A DNA stretch of 64,000 nt, from NCBI RefSeq assembly GCF_003254395.2, contig NC_037650.1, positions 4,960,071-5,024,070 of the forward strand. The letters run 5' to 3'. This document shows, piece by piece, positions 50,020 through 61,979 of this stretch. The translations under genes were made by a program, and so were the position numbers. Origin of the DNA: Apis mellifera. Lineage: Eukaryota; Arthropoda; Insecta; Hymenoptera; Apidae. The notes beneath the pieces were generated by a model. That model did not search any database. It worked only from the letters and a program-made list of their open reading frames with translations, and was not told the DNA's origin. Within the stretch, counting starts at the first letter, position 1, and each line of letters starts with the position of its first letter.

Positions 50020-53000
50020 TAACAGGAGCGGTCTAAGGATCGACGACCGCCACTCGCTTTGATCGCTCCGCACTTGACGTTTCTGCTTGAACTCGGTTCG
50101 ATCCGGTCTTTTGTCATCTCTTTCCTCCGTTTCCTTCCTTCCTTCCTCCCTCCCTCAAACGTTGTTTCACGCCACCTTGTTTTTAAGATCAGCTTTGCGA
50201 CGATATCGCTGGATCGATGTCGACTGTACCTCGAGTGCGTTTTCGAATACGTATGTATCCGTCTCGATAATTCTTAAGCGGTTAATTCTACTTTGCCAAA
50301 TTATCGATTCGCGTCTGTCCTCGCACAACTTGGTTCTGTTCGATTAATCGAACGGTCAGATTTTCCCATGGACTTGGAAGTGTCGCTAGATAGAAGTTCG
50401 TTGAAATTTATATCGATCCTCCACAAGTTCTCCAATATCGCGGAGGAAACGAACAATTTCATATGGAACAAATATAATATAAATTTCGTAGAAATTGTTT
50501 TTAACGGTGTTAAAAAATACACATCCAAGTTCTCAGAAATATAAAAATAAAAGAATACGTTTTATGCAGTACTTCGATTTACGAGCGTCGTAAGAAAATT
50601 GTGATCTCTGTTTAGTTGATGCGATCTACTTACCAACTGTTTAGTCCAGCGTTTAGTTTAGAGAAGCGAGATTCGACAATTTAGATAGATCGGACGAGAT
50701 TTCAATGGTTACGTTCTCGTATCCAGACACTTTTAGATACGTCAGAAATGAAAGTTAAAACAGCGACCGATGTGTAAGCGTATTATTAGCAAAGTGGACG
50801 GAAAAGTTTCGAGAATCGTCGTCGAAATTGTCTAGACGCGAAACGAAATAAAAATTGGAGGAGATACGGGGAGTAGGTTTGAACGATTGTCAGGGAACGA
50901 TGACACGAGGCTTTTAACATCAATTTCTATTTCATTCGTGGTCCTCGTGGTATCGTGTGTGAGCGAGGCATCCACGAGAGTTATCGGGATGCGAGCTAAG
51001 AATATTTGTCACATTTACGCAATATATCAACGTGCTTTTCACGCTAGGCACGCTTCAATATGGCAATACATATTTTCTTTGTATCCTCTTGGAAAGCCAC
51101 TCCTATGCGGAATCTGGTTGTACGTCAAAGCTCTTGTCAAATAAACGTTGCAGAAGCTGAACGATATTAGGTCCACAGGATGGAATCGATGTCAATACCA
51201 AAGTATAACTGGTACTCGGTTCAAATCTTATTTCGCTTCCTCGTAATATTATTCGTTGCCTCGAATAATACAATTTAGCGGATAATATGTCTCGTTCGTT
51301 TCATTCGTGTCTCGATCTTTTCTTTCCTTTTTTTCTTCTTCTTCTTTTCTTTTTTTTATCGGGCCATGGAGATAGTTACGTCTCTTACAAATATCCCCGA
51401 TAGAAATTGTCATTGCTCTTCGAGAAAGAGCAGAGTTTCGTAACGAGATTCGAAGTTCCGAGTGAAGTACCGGGCGGGTAGATGTATTATCCATGTCTTG
51501 CAACTTCTATTACCCCCTTTTTCATGTTTCTCAGTCTTTTGTAATTGAGTTAACTCTTATATCTCCTGTTAATTTTAATAGCCCGTTCCTTCTAGATATT
51601 TAATGGAATGAGTTTTCCGCATAATTATCCCTCTCGCGATAAAACCTGGAAATTGGTTTCGTTTCTCAAACGAATTATATTCCCGGCTTACCGTGAAAAT
51701 TCTATACCGTTAAAAAAATTATTCTTTGGAAAATAATCAGAGGGGCTTTGTCGAACCTCTGTCAAATCCAGATTGGACTACGGATTCAGGGGTGTAAAAT
51801 ATTTATTTCATCGATAGGCTAGGCTAGGCACACCCACGCGATAATAAGTCTACCAATGGAGCTCGCGTTCATACGATATTCGAATGGTAATATCGAGCAG
51901 GGAATCGGGTCGTGGCTCGAACAAACAGACGAACAAGCCTCTGCTCAGACGAACAAGCCCATTTTTACGTCTCTATTTTCACGTACGATCCCGCGTCAAT
52001 TGCGCGTACGGTATTCCGCACACCATCCAACCGAATCGTGAAGCGAATTTCCACTCCGACACGGAGGAAAATCTCTCTCGTCGATGATAAAAAAAAAAAA
52101 AGAAAAAAGGAAACAGAGGAAGAGAAATTTCGAATCCCTCCGAAAAGTCCGCCGAAATGATTCACGCGCGCGATTTTAGCACATCGCCGCGAAATTATCC
52201 GATCAGAAAGTTACGCGAGAAAGCAACAACGCCGTCGTTCATTATCGAGCATTCGTTTTTTACGCTCGATCGAGGGAGAAAAGACGAGAGAGGGCGTGGG
52301 TACGAGGGAGGGTGAGTGCACTAAAAACCCAAGGAGGTTCGTTCACGCTGCTCACCTCATCTCCAACCCCTTCCTTTCACGGGCCAAGAATTTCACCAAG
52401 ACGAGCGTACATATATCCTATCGGGATCTTTGGAATTTATCATGAGACCTCTCTCCACCCGAGAAGGGGTGGTAACACGAGGTATCCGTTGAGGCAGGGT
52501 TGGATAGGATGCGCTCGAAGGAGAGCCGAACGAATTTATCACCCGACGGGATCCCGGCAACGAGACTTCGCCCGTAATCCGCGTTAAAGAGAAAGAGCCA
52601 TCCGACCAACTTCGGTTTCGAGGAAGGCCGCTGTGCAGCAGCCTGGCCAACCTTCGATCGAGGGGGAAGAAGGAGGTTGGAACAAAAGCGAAGATCGAGA
52701 GGGATGGCATGAGGAAGGGATAGAAAGGGGAGAGGGAGAATTTGCAACTGCGTAACGCAGAGCGTACGTCGATATTTACGAAGCGAGTCTGAATCAAGGC
52801 CTCTGGTATATAAAAGGTGGGATAGGGAGAAGGGATGGGGTGGAGAAGGGTCGTAGACGAGGCAGGCAGGCAGGCAGAAGGTTGCCGGCAATTTCTGCCT
52901 TCCATTCCGACGCCCAGCCGTCGCCAATTTCGTAGCAAGACATTCAAATCTCGCTCCCCAAAACGATAGGGTAGTAGACTGTGTTCGTGTTTCACCATTT

Positions 53001-54300
53001 TGGTCGCATCCCGATGTATTGGAATTCACTTTGAAGGGATACTCGGGCCGGGAGAGTCCGTCAGCGAGGCGGACGCGCGAGACGGAGAAGGAAGGCGAGA
53101 ACGAGGAAGGGGGTGGATATATGGTGCCAAAGGAAAGGGAATAGAGAAGGGGGGAGCGAAATAGCGGGAGCACAAGCGCTTTACGATGATGGGGGTTTCG
53201 CTCGTAAAAGCCAATGTAGCGCCACCCCCTTCGACTCGCATCCGTTGCTAGCTGTCCCTTCCTTATATCGCCCTCTCTCCTTCCTCGCGACAGCTTCGTC
53301 GATCCTCTACTCGCGTCAGATCCCCAAACAGATCTCTATCCCGCGCCTATCTTCGTTTATTCAACCGCCAGTGATTTCGAGCGAGAAGGCCGAGTTATGA
53401 TAATGATCGCGCGACGGCTATCCTCCTCTTCCGCTTGTCTGCTCCAATACTCGCGATCCTCGTTCGTTCGTTTCGGGAGGAAGTTAAAATCGGCGTGTAG
53501 ACATTCTGGTACATCGTTGGCGATTTGAAAGTGGTGATTTGAGAGGAGAGGGAGAGGGAAGGATCGGGTTGGTTGGAAGCGAAGATATTCGGCGAAAAGT
53601 TATTTGTAATCTGCCTCCTTCGCCGCTTCTTATCGAACGGCGGAGGATGGTCGTTCGGTCCGCAGGGAGCTGCGGCTGAATTCTTTTATCTTCCTTGATT
53701 TTCCGCTTGGAAATGAAGCGATTTAATAGGGTGCAATGAGACGGACCAACCTCCCCCCGGCACGGGTTGTAAAGGGAGCCATTCGTTTCGCGGTTTCTGA
53801 TCCGTCGACCGTAACACGCAAATGAAGTTTCCACGGTTTATCGGAATTCGGAGGGAAGGAGAGAGAAAAAAAAATTCTCGAGAAGTGTTTACGGATTGCG
53901 AGAGGGTAAGGGTGTCGAGGTTTGGGAACGATCGGTTTGTCCGTTCTTAATAATTGTTATCTCGACGGAAAATTGACGAAGTCGGCCAGACAATTGGGAT
54001 TACTTGCCCCCCTCCCTCTTCCCTTTCTCTTTCTTTTCCACCCCCTTGTGCGGCCACTGAGAAAGCAACCAATTAGACCGGTTCGAGCACTTAAAACCTA
54101 ATTAGTCGAAAGTCGTGGCACTCTACGAATATTGTCAAGCGACACTCGGGACCGGTGGATCTTCGATTAATTATAGCCGGTACTTTCGACTGGAAACAAT
54201 TAGAATCGTTAAATTATTCCGTTAAATTGCCTCGATATCAACTGGTGAAGAAGAAAAAAAAAAGAAACTCTTTTTGTATCCGTACCAAATTCCTCCTCCC
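50020..54300. other. Unique DNA, no gene recognised
   Basis: A 14-base word CAGACGAACAAGCC is repeated with a 20-base period at 51926-51959, and GCAG repeats lie at 52861-52877. Minus-strand frames of 201 and 251 codons (52393-53173) overlap each other in different phases. They are rich in Ser/Pro/Leu from the C/T-rich strand, so they are judged chance openness. Confidence 0.4.
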
Positions 54301-54361
54301 TCCTTTCGTATTTTTCGAAAACGAAAACGATTCTCGTTTCAATTTCGCACATTTCGGCTAG

Positions 54362-54550
54362 ACCGGGAAAACCGTTCTCGCAGGATTTCGAGAACGAGAT
54401 ATAGAAGAAATTTTCACCAATCTGTGCTCGATAGCGAAACGTGGAATCGTGACGGAACGAATTGAAAATGAAACTCGCGTTTTGAAAAGTTTCACGCACG
54501 ATTCGAGGATCGGGGCGCCTCTCTTCATTACACGCGATACATGGACACAG
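54362..54550 (+). CDS. Candidate exon of 63 codons, unknown product (low confidence)
   Basis: An acceptor-like CGGCTAG precedes a 189-base open segment that ends at a strong donor (GACACAG then GTGAGG). The translation is not low-complexity; it contains RDIEEIFTNLCSIAKRGIV and ends near RIGAPLFITRDTWTQ. A strong acceptor (CTCTATTCTAACAG) lies 120 bases downstream at 54673, giving a short, well-formed intron, but joining in this frame meets TAA after three codons (PPI then stop). So this would be the end of a coding region or a chance pattern. Confidence 0.2.
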
Positions 54551-54694
54551 GTGAGGGGTTGCAAAGTGGTCAAACAACAATCAAGCCGCGAGAGTATGGC
54601 GTATTCGGTACATATTGCGGAACATCACCGCTCCTCTCTCGGACCGTGCCTCTTCATCCCTCTATTCTAACAGCCACCCATTTAACCCCTTTAA

Positions 54695-55042
54695 CTCTCG
54701 GCGAAGCCAGGCCTGACACTTGGACACACTGTCGTTGCGTATAGGAACCAACGGTTATATCGCTATTTGTACAGTGGCAACTATCAATTTGCCGCCATCC
54801 ATTACGGCGTTAGAGAGGGATTCGCCGATTTACGAACGCTTGCCGCTACGCATGCTTCACGCTTGAATCGTATCAGCCCGCTTGTTCTCCCCTTACGCCG
54901 CGCCGCGAGAATTTATTCGACCCGGTTGCTGGATTCCCCTCCTCTCGACCGAGTTGTAAAATTCAATTATCGGGAGATTAAGCGCGAGCTGCGAAATCTT
55001 TATTTGGAAATGGAGAAAGAGTCGGAGATGATTTCGAATTAA
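54695..55042 (+). CDS. Candidate open segment of 115 codons, unknown product (low confidence)
   Basis: The segment is open from just after a TAA to a TAA at 55040-55042, close behind the strong acceptor at 54673. The reading includes NYQFAAIHYGVREGFADL and a charged helical C-terminus (REIKRELRNLYLEMEKESE). It has no ATG at its beginning and is out of phase with the open segment at 54362-54550 across the predicted intron. No family is recognised. Confidence 0.15.
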   Translation, partial: LSAKPGLTLGHTVVAYRNQRLYRYLYSGNYQFAAIHYGVREGFADLRTLAATHASRLNRISPLVLPLRRAARIYSTRLLDSPPLDRVVKFNYREIKRELRNLYLEMEKESEMISN

Positions 55043-55088
55043 TTTATCAATTTTTTTTTTTTTACACAACGAATCAATCAAGTGTAAA

Positions 55089-55107
55089 AGAGAGAGAGAG
55101 AGAGAAA
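55089..55107 (+). repeat. (GA)n microsatellite
   Basis: About nine GA copies, ending in GAAAG. Confidence 0.85.
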
Positions 55108-55715
55108 GCTCTTATAAATAGAGAACGCTCGTATATTTTAAATCACTCCGTCACTTCAACCAAATCTCGTTGCTTTATTCACCGCGACATCCAACCTTTT
55201 TTATATCCGCGTTTATTCCTCTCCCCAATAGTTGTACGAAGGCGTGCAATATTTAAAACGTGACTGCTTAAAACTCCGCTCAATAAGGAGAAACAACCTC
55301 TCTCCCTCCCTTTTTCTCTCTCTTCCTCTCTTTCTCTCCCCATCTCTACTCCATCCTATGCATCGGAGGCGTTATATGCAAGTCCATAAATTCAAATTCG
55401 CGATATTTCATCGAGGTCGGTGACAAGCTACTAAACTTGATCCAGAAGAAAACTTGCACGTCACGTACCCCCCGTGACTCTGTCCGGCGTGTTGCATCAT
55501 AAATTCTATTCGGCGGCCGAATAAGAAGTCTCCCCCATCCCCCTTGATATCACCTTTCGCGCGACGAGCCGCTATCAGGGGTTGCTTTCCTTCCGATTCC
55601 CCCACTTATCCGTTCGCCATGTATCCAATCCCCTCTTCCTCCCCCTTGTATACATATACATCTATCTATATATACATATATATATATACATAAGTTACGT
55701 AGGTACGTCGCCGGT

Positions 55716-55737
55716 ATGTGCACGATAGAGTGCACAT
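55716..55737. other. Perfect 8-bp inverted repeat, 6-base loop
   Basis: ATGTGCAC and GTGCACAT pair around GATAGA. Two more G-C pairs can be added if one T is bulged. Confidence 0.5.
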
Positions 55738-57677
55738 CCTCGACCGTATGTACAATACGTATACATCTACATACATCGGCCTGTTACGACAATTAGGTAA
55801 CGGAATGCAGATTGCGGTCCGTTGCTAGCCGTAGTTACCATACGAAGGGGATGCTCCACCGTGGGAGTAGGGTGGTTAAAGGGGAGCCTATGGTGATGCC
55901 GTAGGACCGTTGGACCGTTCCACCGCCGTCACAATCCCACGGGATGCAAACCAATTGAAACAGTCGGTTCGTAACGGGGTTCCCCGTTAAACTGGTAACA
56001 CTTCGTAACGCGCACGCTATTAACCGTTCCCCGCCGTATAATTTAACACCTCACGGAGGAGGCACGGGATTTCTCGGTTGCGATTCGATTCTCCTTGCAT
56101 CGCCGACACGTGACCGAGTCGAGCGTCTCGTTCGATTCGACGTAAGGGGGGGATCGAGAGAGGAAATAACAGAAGTCCAGTATTTGTCCAGATTTTTTAC
56201 CTTTCGAAGAGAATAATTCGAAGAGTAATAATAATTTTGGCGAGAGTTCTCTAAACAGGAGTTATCTGAGGATATTTATAAAAAAAAGAAACGTTACATT
56301 CGTTACAGATGTTTAAAAACATATTTTTCGTGATATCTGTGAAAATATGTTTATCGGGATTTAATATAACCCTTCGAATCGAAATATATATATATATATA
56401 TATGTATAAGAAGGTTTTAATCCTGTTAGAGGATTCTCGTTCGCAAAGAATCGCGCGCACCACTCACGCGTCGATGAACGTGGAGAAACGTGGTGCGCTT
56501 GTGCACCTGCGTCGTTCAGGAACGGCATAAACCCCAGGAAATTGCGCCCTCGGGGCATCGTCTTCGCGAAGTCGATCAGCCTGCGAACGATTGCGTTTTC
56601 CGCATTTCCTTCGCGTAAACGTGGACAACTTCGTTTCTCCGCGTTAAAAATCCCATATCGATTAATTCTTCCTACGATATCGACGTAATCATCGACGAGT
56701 TGAAATCATTGAAAGAAGTAATGTTTCTTCCTTGAATTCCACGAATCGTTAGATGGGTTAGAAAGTGGATGTCGAGACGGAAATACGATGGTTTTAGAGT
56801 ATGCGCGATCGGAAACGCGATACGGTGGGGAACGGGTATCGGCAGAAAGGAATCAGGTGTCGAGGGATCGAGGATTTTCGGGAAAGCAGTTTACGTCACT
56901 CTGGTGCACCCAGCCATTTCAGAGTTTCACGTTGGCCGGCGAATCAGATAAGCGAATCGGGAAACAAACTTTTCGGCAGTATCGTAGCGCCGCACGCTCC
57001 TCTCCTCTTTTTCTTCCAATGGAACCGGCCCAACCTCTCCCACGTTATATCGCCGAGGAGATCTTGAAACGACCCGGCCGTATCTACGATACTCCTAATA
57101 ACTTCCGGTTTCTTTAATTGAATTTGATCAACTGCCATTCCTCTATCTCATCCCTCGGATCGTAAACCTACCATTTGTACTGATCTCTGCCGTTTACCCT
57201 CTCCTCCCCCTCCGTTTATCTACTGGCTACATCTCTGGAAAATTCTTAAACGCGTTTCAAGGAAACGAATAGATCCTGTCTCTCTCGGCTGCCTCTCTCT
57301 CGGATTGATGTTTCTTCGTTACATTCGATTCAATGTAATTTGATTCTTCCTTGTTATCCGTTTCAAAGTGTTTATTTATCTATATTTTTTTTTTTCTTAA
57401 GACGCTTTCAAAGCGAGGATAGAAATCACTCTTCGTCTTACGAACTTCTTTTCTCTTGGAAAAAAGTTTCTGATTTCGCGATTTACACCGTATACTATAA
57501 AGTTTTATTAGCGATAGAAGATGTCCTTAGACTGTCGTGCGAGAGAATCCGTCCTTCGCCCTCTCCCTACTCTCTCTCTCTCTCTCTTTCATGTATCTCG
57601 TATCGTAAACGGTGACGGATAGATCATAAACCCTCCATTTATCGAGATTTTCGTCGTAGCATCGAAATTTAGCACGA

Positions 57678-57716
57678 TCTTTCATACGTAAGAAGATTCG
57701 TCTTACGTATGGAGGA
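57678..57716 (+). other. Hairpin: 16-pair stem (11 perfect inner pairs), 7-base loop
   Basis: CATACGTAAGA (57683-57693) is the exact reverse complement of TCTTACGTATG (57701-57711) around AGATTCG. In plus-strand RNA the stem extends five more pairs outward, two of them G-U wobbles, to 57678 and 57716. The stem is shorter than a typical microRNA precursor. It contains two TACGTA words, which resemble bZIP half-sites. It may be a transcribed hairpin, a dimer binding site or a transposon remnant. Confidence 0.65.
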
Positions 57717-58370
57717 GACGGGGAATCGAAAATTACATCGCGTTTCAATCGTTTTCGGGCTCGAGATCTTCCAACGTTATCGAATTCGGAATTGAAGGGA
57801 AGGGTGATGAACTGTGGAGAAGATGGCCGAGGGAAACTTAGGGGGTACGGAATACAAGCCTAAGTCAACGATTTATCACCGACTTCGCCTCCACGTTCCG
57901 ACGTTGCTGCAGAAAATGCCGGAGTGTTTCCGCGCGTGAAACTATTGACCGGGTGGGGAAATTTCAAAATGAAAATCGTGCGGCTCCGCTTCCGGGAGGA
58001 TCAGCGGTTTTCAATGATATCCGAATAAAAATTCAGCAGGACGATTCCGATTCGACGAAGGTGGAGCGAGAGAGTCTGTGACAAACTGAAACCGGTATTT
58101 TTAGAAACGGAATCCCCGTAGGGACAAAAGTTCCTCCAGTTCCGGAGGCGAAGGATTAATGATTCGGTCGGTTCGTCACGTGTCAGGCTATCAGCTGACT
58201 AACGACGCGACACGAGGGGTGGAAACGGAAACGTAAGAAGAGAATACTTATCCTTCGCCTTTCATTACTAACGTCTCTCTGCGCTCTAATTTCCTGCACG
58301 AGATGAGTAGATGATTAGAGCCGCGATGATTTCGAAAATTGGGGCAGCGTGGAGATTCGAGCGTTACGTT

Positions 58371-58500
58371 TTATTTCTCTTTCTCTCTTTCTTTCTCTTT
58401 CTTTTTTGCATCGATAATTAAATAGGTATTAAATAATTGCGCGAACGGCGAATAAATTCAATCTCGCGGAGGAGAGTCGATAATCGCGATATGAAAAGAA
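58371..58500 (+). repeat. Diverged direct duplication, copy 1
   Basis: A CT-rich tract is followed by a core at 58426-58500 that matches 58581-58660: GTATTAAATA, GCGCGAAC, GGCG, then ATCGCGATATGAAAAGAA. The match is interrupted by several small indels. Confidence 0.65.
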
Positions 58501-58529
58501 TTATTTGAACGGAGATTCGAATGTTAAAT

Positions 58530-58660
58530 TCTCTTCTCTCTCTCTCTTTCGCACGTAACCGGTTTCGTATCGACGGTTACGTATTAAATATGCGCGAACA
58601 GGCGGTAAAGTCAAGCATTGCCCAGGCAGAAGAGATTCAACAGTCGCGATACAAAAGAAA
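58530..58660 (+). repeat. Diverged direct duplication, copy 2
   Basis: A CT run is followed by the core GTATTAAATA, TGCGCGAACAGGCG and GTCGCGATACAAAAGAAA. The offset between cores is about 155 bases and the order of blocks is the same as in copy 1. A minus-strand frame of 163 codons crosses this copy and is not recognised. Confidence 0.65.
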
Positions 58661-58961
58661 GGTGGCCGTATTTCTCGAATACAAGCCGCAAGTCTCGCGC
58701 TATTGAGATGCAACGCGGGGGATAACTTTTTTCCCGGGGAAAGGTGCGAGTTTCGCGTCGAAAATGTATAGAAGAAAGTTTGCTTCGGTTCCTTCGGGTC
58801 ATATAAAACTTGCCGCAACCACGCCCTTGAGTCTTTCACTTTAGCAGGGATAAATATCCTGCCTGTTACCTCGATAAAATGAACTTTTGATCGCGTCGGA
58901 GTAATCACGTTGAAAGTGATGGCGTTTAAGAACCGGTGCTCTATTGTGGGCGAAACGAAAT

Positions 58962-58984
58962 CCCCCTCCCCCTCCTCCCTCCCC
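58962..58984 (-). other. G-quadruplex motif
   Basis: On the minus strand G4, G3, G5 and G5 runs occur with loops of 1, 4 and 1 bases, meeting the quadruplex rule. Confidence 0.55.
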
Positions 58985-60557
58985 GTACACACCGTAGATA
59001 CCGATACGTCAATTCGAGCTCAGCGATTAAATAAAGTTTCTATCATCTTGTTTAAACCGGTGAAAAGTTTTCTTTCTCTCTTTCTTTCTTTCCTTTTTTC
59101 TTTCTCTCTTCTATCTCGCAGAAGATAGAAATTGGATAGATTCAAAGATCTCTTCGTTGAACGAAACGAAGGAGTTACGTAGCCGTGGTGCGGGTTACTT
59201 ATGGTTACGTAATCCGTGGCGTAAATCCACGGACACGTTAGACGTGGGGCAGTAAGTTCCGGTTTCGGGGGTGCCGCAGTCGCAAAGCAATTTGGACTCG
59301 TGCATAAGTGATCCAACGATCGGAGAAGTACACAAACTTGTCACTTATTGCGTAACTACGCCCCGTCAAGGTAGTTTGTTACGATTTCTCTGTTGGCTCC
59401 CTTTCCCGAGACCCTCTTTCATCCCCGTTAGACCAATCACCTCTCTCCCTCCCTCTCTTTTCCAAGTCTTCGTCGTCCTCTTACGTTCTCCATCCACACT
59501 CGTGGAACAGGACTCGTATCGTACAGTTACAAGGCTGCCCCTAAATCCTTCCGAGTGAACGGTGCCACCGTGAAGAACATACAGAAGCAACTTCTCTCCC
59601 TCACCGATTCGTTCAACGTGCCTGCTAAAGGAGGGGTGAAAGCGGCATCTATCTACCTCGACCCGGTACCAGGCTGCCGGTGCAGCTTTCGAGATTTATT
59701 TATCGCGTGGCTCGGACCCTTGTCCTCTTCCACTATTCCTTATGGACCCCGGGACCGCTCCTTTCTACGGTTTTACCTTAGAACCGTGTGATTCGAGTGA
59801 TAAACTCGTGAACCAACCCCATTCAATCCCCATAATAGTCGGGAGGGGGAGGAGGGGAAACGAGGGGAAATTTTGAACGAACGAGGAAATTTTCCATTCC
59901 TCCTCTTCCTCTTCCCCTGTCTCTCTTCTTCTCTTCCAACACGTTCCATCCGTGGAAACTTTTCTCATATGACGTGTAACGATTATAAATTACAATCGAC
60001 GCTTATCCAACAAGAGTCCGAGGAGAAGGTTGGGAACAAGTTCGAGAATACTTTTCCCTTTTACCCCCGTGGTGGTCGGTCTCCGTAGGAGAGATCGGCG
60101 GGCACAATACGTATGAGGCCGGTATAATACATCGAATCGGGGCGAAATGCCTTTTCACAAGTTCTTTTGAGCTTTCAAAGCTCGGAACAATATCTGACTT
60201 GAGATTGGGGTCGCGGCAAGTCCCTCGGGTAAGAAGTGTTATCTACGTTTCCCCAAGCCCGAAACGAGACGCCCCCCCCACCGACCACCATTCAACCCAC
60301 CTTCAAACCCCTTTTGCCGACCAAGCACACTTACCCCTCCATTTTAATCACTACTCCTGATAGCCCCGTCGATTGGATCGGAGACCTTTTCGTACACTCG
60401 GCGCGCCTCTTCGATTTTTAAACGCCAACCCATCCCAACTTTTACATCTCTCCAATCCTCCGCTCCTTCGTTACAACTTTTGAATCTCCGGCCCAATCTT
60501 TATCGTAATTGATGTTTCTTCTTGCTTTCCCTCTCGAATTCGCGAAACGTTACAATG

Positions 60558-60575
60558 CTCTGCCACGTGGCAGAG
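60558..60575. promoter_or_regulatory. Perfect 18-bp palindrome centred on CACGTG
   Basis: CTCTGCCACGTGGCAGAG equals its reverse complement. Its centre is the E-box CACGTG, bound by bHLH dimers in animals (established knowledge), with six further symmetric bases on each side. Symmetry of this length is unlikely for an isolated chance E-box. No transcript start is visible nearby, so any role is inferred. Confidence 0.4.
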
Positions 60576-61695
60576 ATCCGATTGTCGTCGCAGTTGTTAA
60601 TTAAACTTCTGTGCCCTGGACAATAGGTTTATTACACGTTCTCGCCACCGTTATACCGTTATACCTCCTCACTTTGGGGAGTATTCAACGTGCAACGATA
60701 TTGTTACCTGCACCTTTCTTACCATTCAAGAGGAAGAGGAGGAGGAGGAGGATGGTGGTCACTTATTTAAGACGGTAAACTTGGAACAATGGATCCAAGT
60801 CCTTCGAGTATATTATAATCTCGAGTAAGAATCGTCGAGTGTATATAACGAAAGTGTATATAAACTCTTGGCCGGGAGAAAAAGATACAGATACTTTTTT
60901 AATCGTGATGGACGTTTCTCGGTAATAAATATTTCTTGGTAAATTGGTAAATGCATTTCGATTCGACGAGGTGAAAACGTCGAAGTTCGTTGGAAACTTT
61001 GTGAATGTTGGGATATTAATAAGCAAGGATGAAAGTTCGTCGCCCCGTTTAGGATAAACGTACCCATGGAAGCGGTTCGTAACGCGGAGCCAAAGCTGTG
61101 AAAAGACCCCTAAAGACCGTATTCCCGGCTCGCTATTAAACCCTCGATCGTTCAAGCGCTAATTATTCGCTTGAGTCTAATGATGCCAATTAAAATTTTC
61201 CTTCGATGCCCTCGACCCGCGGGGAATTTCAACCTTGTTAGTTTCCTTCTTTCCTCGTCTGGAACCTCCTCCTCCTCCTTCCCCTCCAACGATTGTGGAG
61301 AAACAATTGCTCCGTTGAAATTTATTTCATTTTCCCTATCTTGAACCTCATCAATTCCGACGAATATCGCATACTTTTTTTCGCGAAACTTATCAGAGAT
61401 TAGAAGCTATTGTTTCCAACGAGATTTCGCAATGTAAAAAATTATGTCCAATTTCTCGATTGCGTCGATTAATTCTTCGAACGTATTAATAGAGCGCGAA
61501 TAATAGAAGAATTAAATCGAAAAATTGAGAATTGATTTTCTCAAAATATTTTCATAAGGATAATCCTTATTACAGAATTATTTTGGATAAGTCTCGTCTC
61601 GTTTAAACCCGATCTAAACTCGGATCTAAATTTCAATCTTTCGATTTAACGAAGTGCAATATTCATGGACGGGAGAAATGGGTGTGAGGTGATTG

Positions 61696-61977
61696 TTATT
61701 GAAATGTGTAAATGGATAGTATCATGGTTGTATACACGAATATATATAGGTGGATATACCTGGCGCCACGAATACATCGCGCGCAGTTTCCGATGGTACC
61801 AGCGAGGGAATGGTGTCTGCTAGCTGGGGTAAAGGGTGCAAGGCGGTGGAAGGGACAGGATTTGGTGATGTAGCAGCCTGAGATGTAGCCGCAAGCTATG
61901 CATGGAATGTTCCTGCACAAGTCGGTAGATAGGGTGTGCGAAAAGGGGTGGTTTGATCCCGGACAGTGCCATCTTAA
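61696..61977 (-). CDS. Candidate cysteine-rich exon, unknown product (low confidence)
   Basis: The minus strand is open for 93 codons from just after a TAA. The translation holds eight cysteines, six of them in the first half, in a pattern HC, LCRNIPCIACGYISGC, KSCPFHR, then NCARC. There is no start ATG at the beginning, so an upstream exon is needed. A weak acceptor (TTAATTAAG) at 61973 and a donor-like GCCAG then GTATAT at 61759 would bound an exon of 213 bases. The core (61790-61920) has few CpGs and many TG/CA dinucleotides, unlike its neighbours. The C-terminal tail beyond the donor is read from TATA text and is unlikely to be coding. Confidence 0.2.
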   Translation of the reverse strand, partial: LRWHCPGSNHPFSHTLSTDLCRNIPCIACGYISGCYITKSCPFHRLAPFTPASRHHSLAGTIGNCARCIRGARYIHLYIFVYTTMILSIYTFQ

Positions 61978-61979
61978 TT

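Larger units (their letters stand above)
55110..58360. other. Unique DNA with TA and CT microsatellites
   Basis: CT-rich text occupies 55300-55345. TA-rich text occupies 55655-55690 and 56384-56402. A CT run lies at 57571-57588. Frames on both strands near 56.8-57.1 kb overlap in several phases and were not recognised. The stretch 57830-58350 is unique and repeat-free. Confidence 0.4.
58670..61690. other. Unique DNA, no gene recognised
   Basis: This contains T/C-rich DNA (59065-59120), GGA-rich DNA (60729-60752) and one long palindrome (60558-60575). A plus-strand frame at 59555-59791 and a minus-strand frame at 60763-61155 were read and not recognised. Confidence 0.4.

Noticed and set aside
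52393..53173. Overlapping minus-strand frames of 201 and 251 codons, the longest in the window
   Set aside because: They overlap in different phases over C/T-rich DNA, are Ser/Pro/Leu-rich, and show no domain or splice logic.
61950..61975. Text resembling the T arm of a tRNA (GGTTTGATCCC)
   Set aside because: No acceptor stem, D arm or anticodon arm can be placed at proper distances on either strand.
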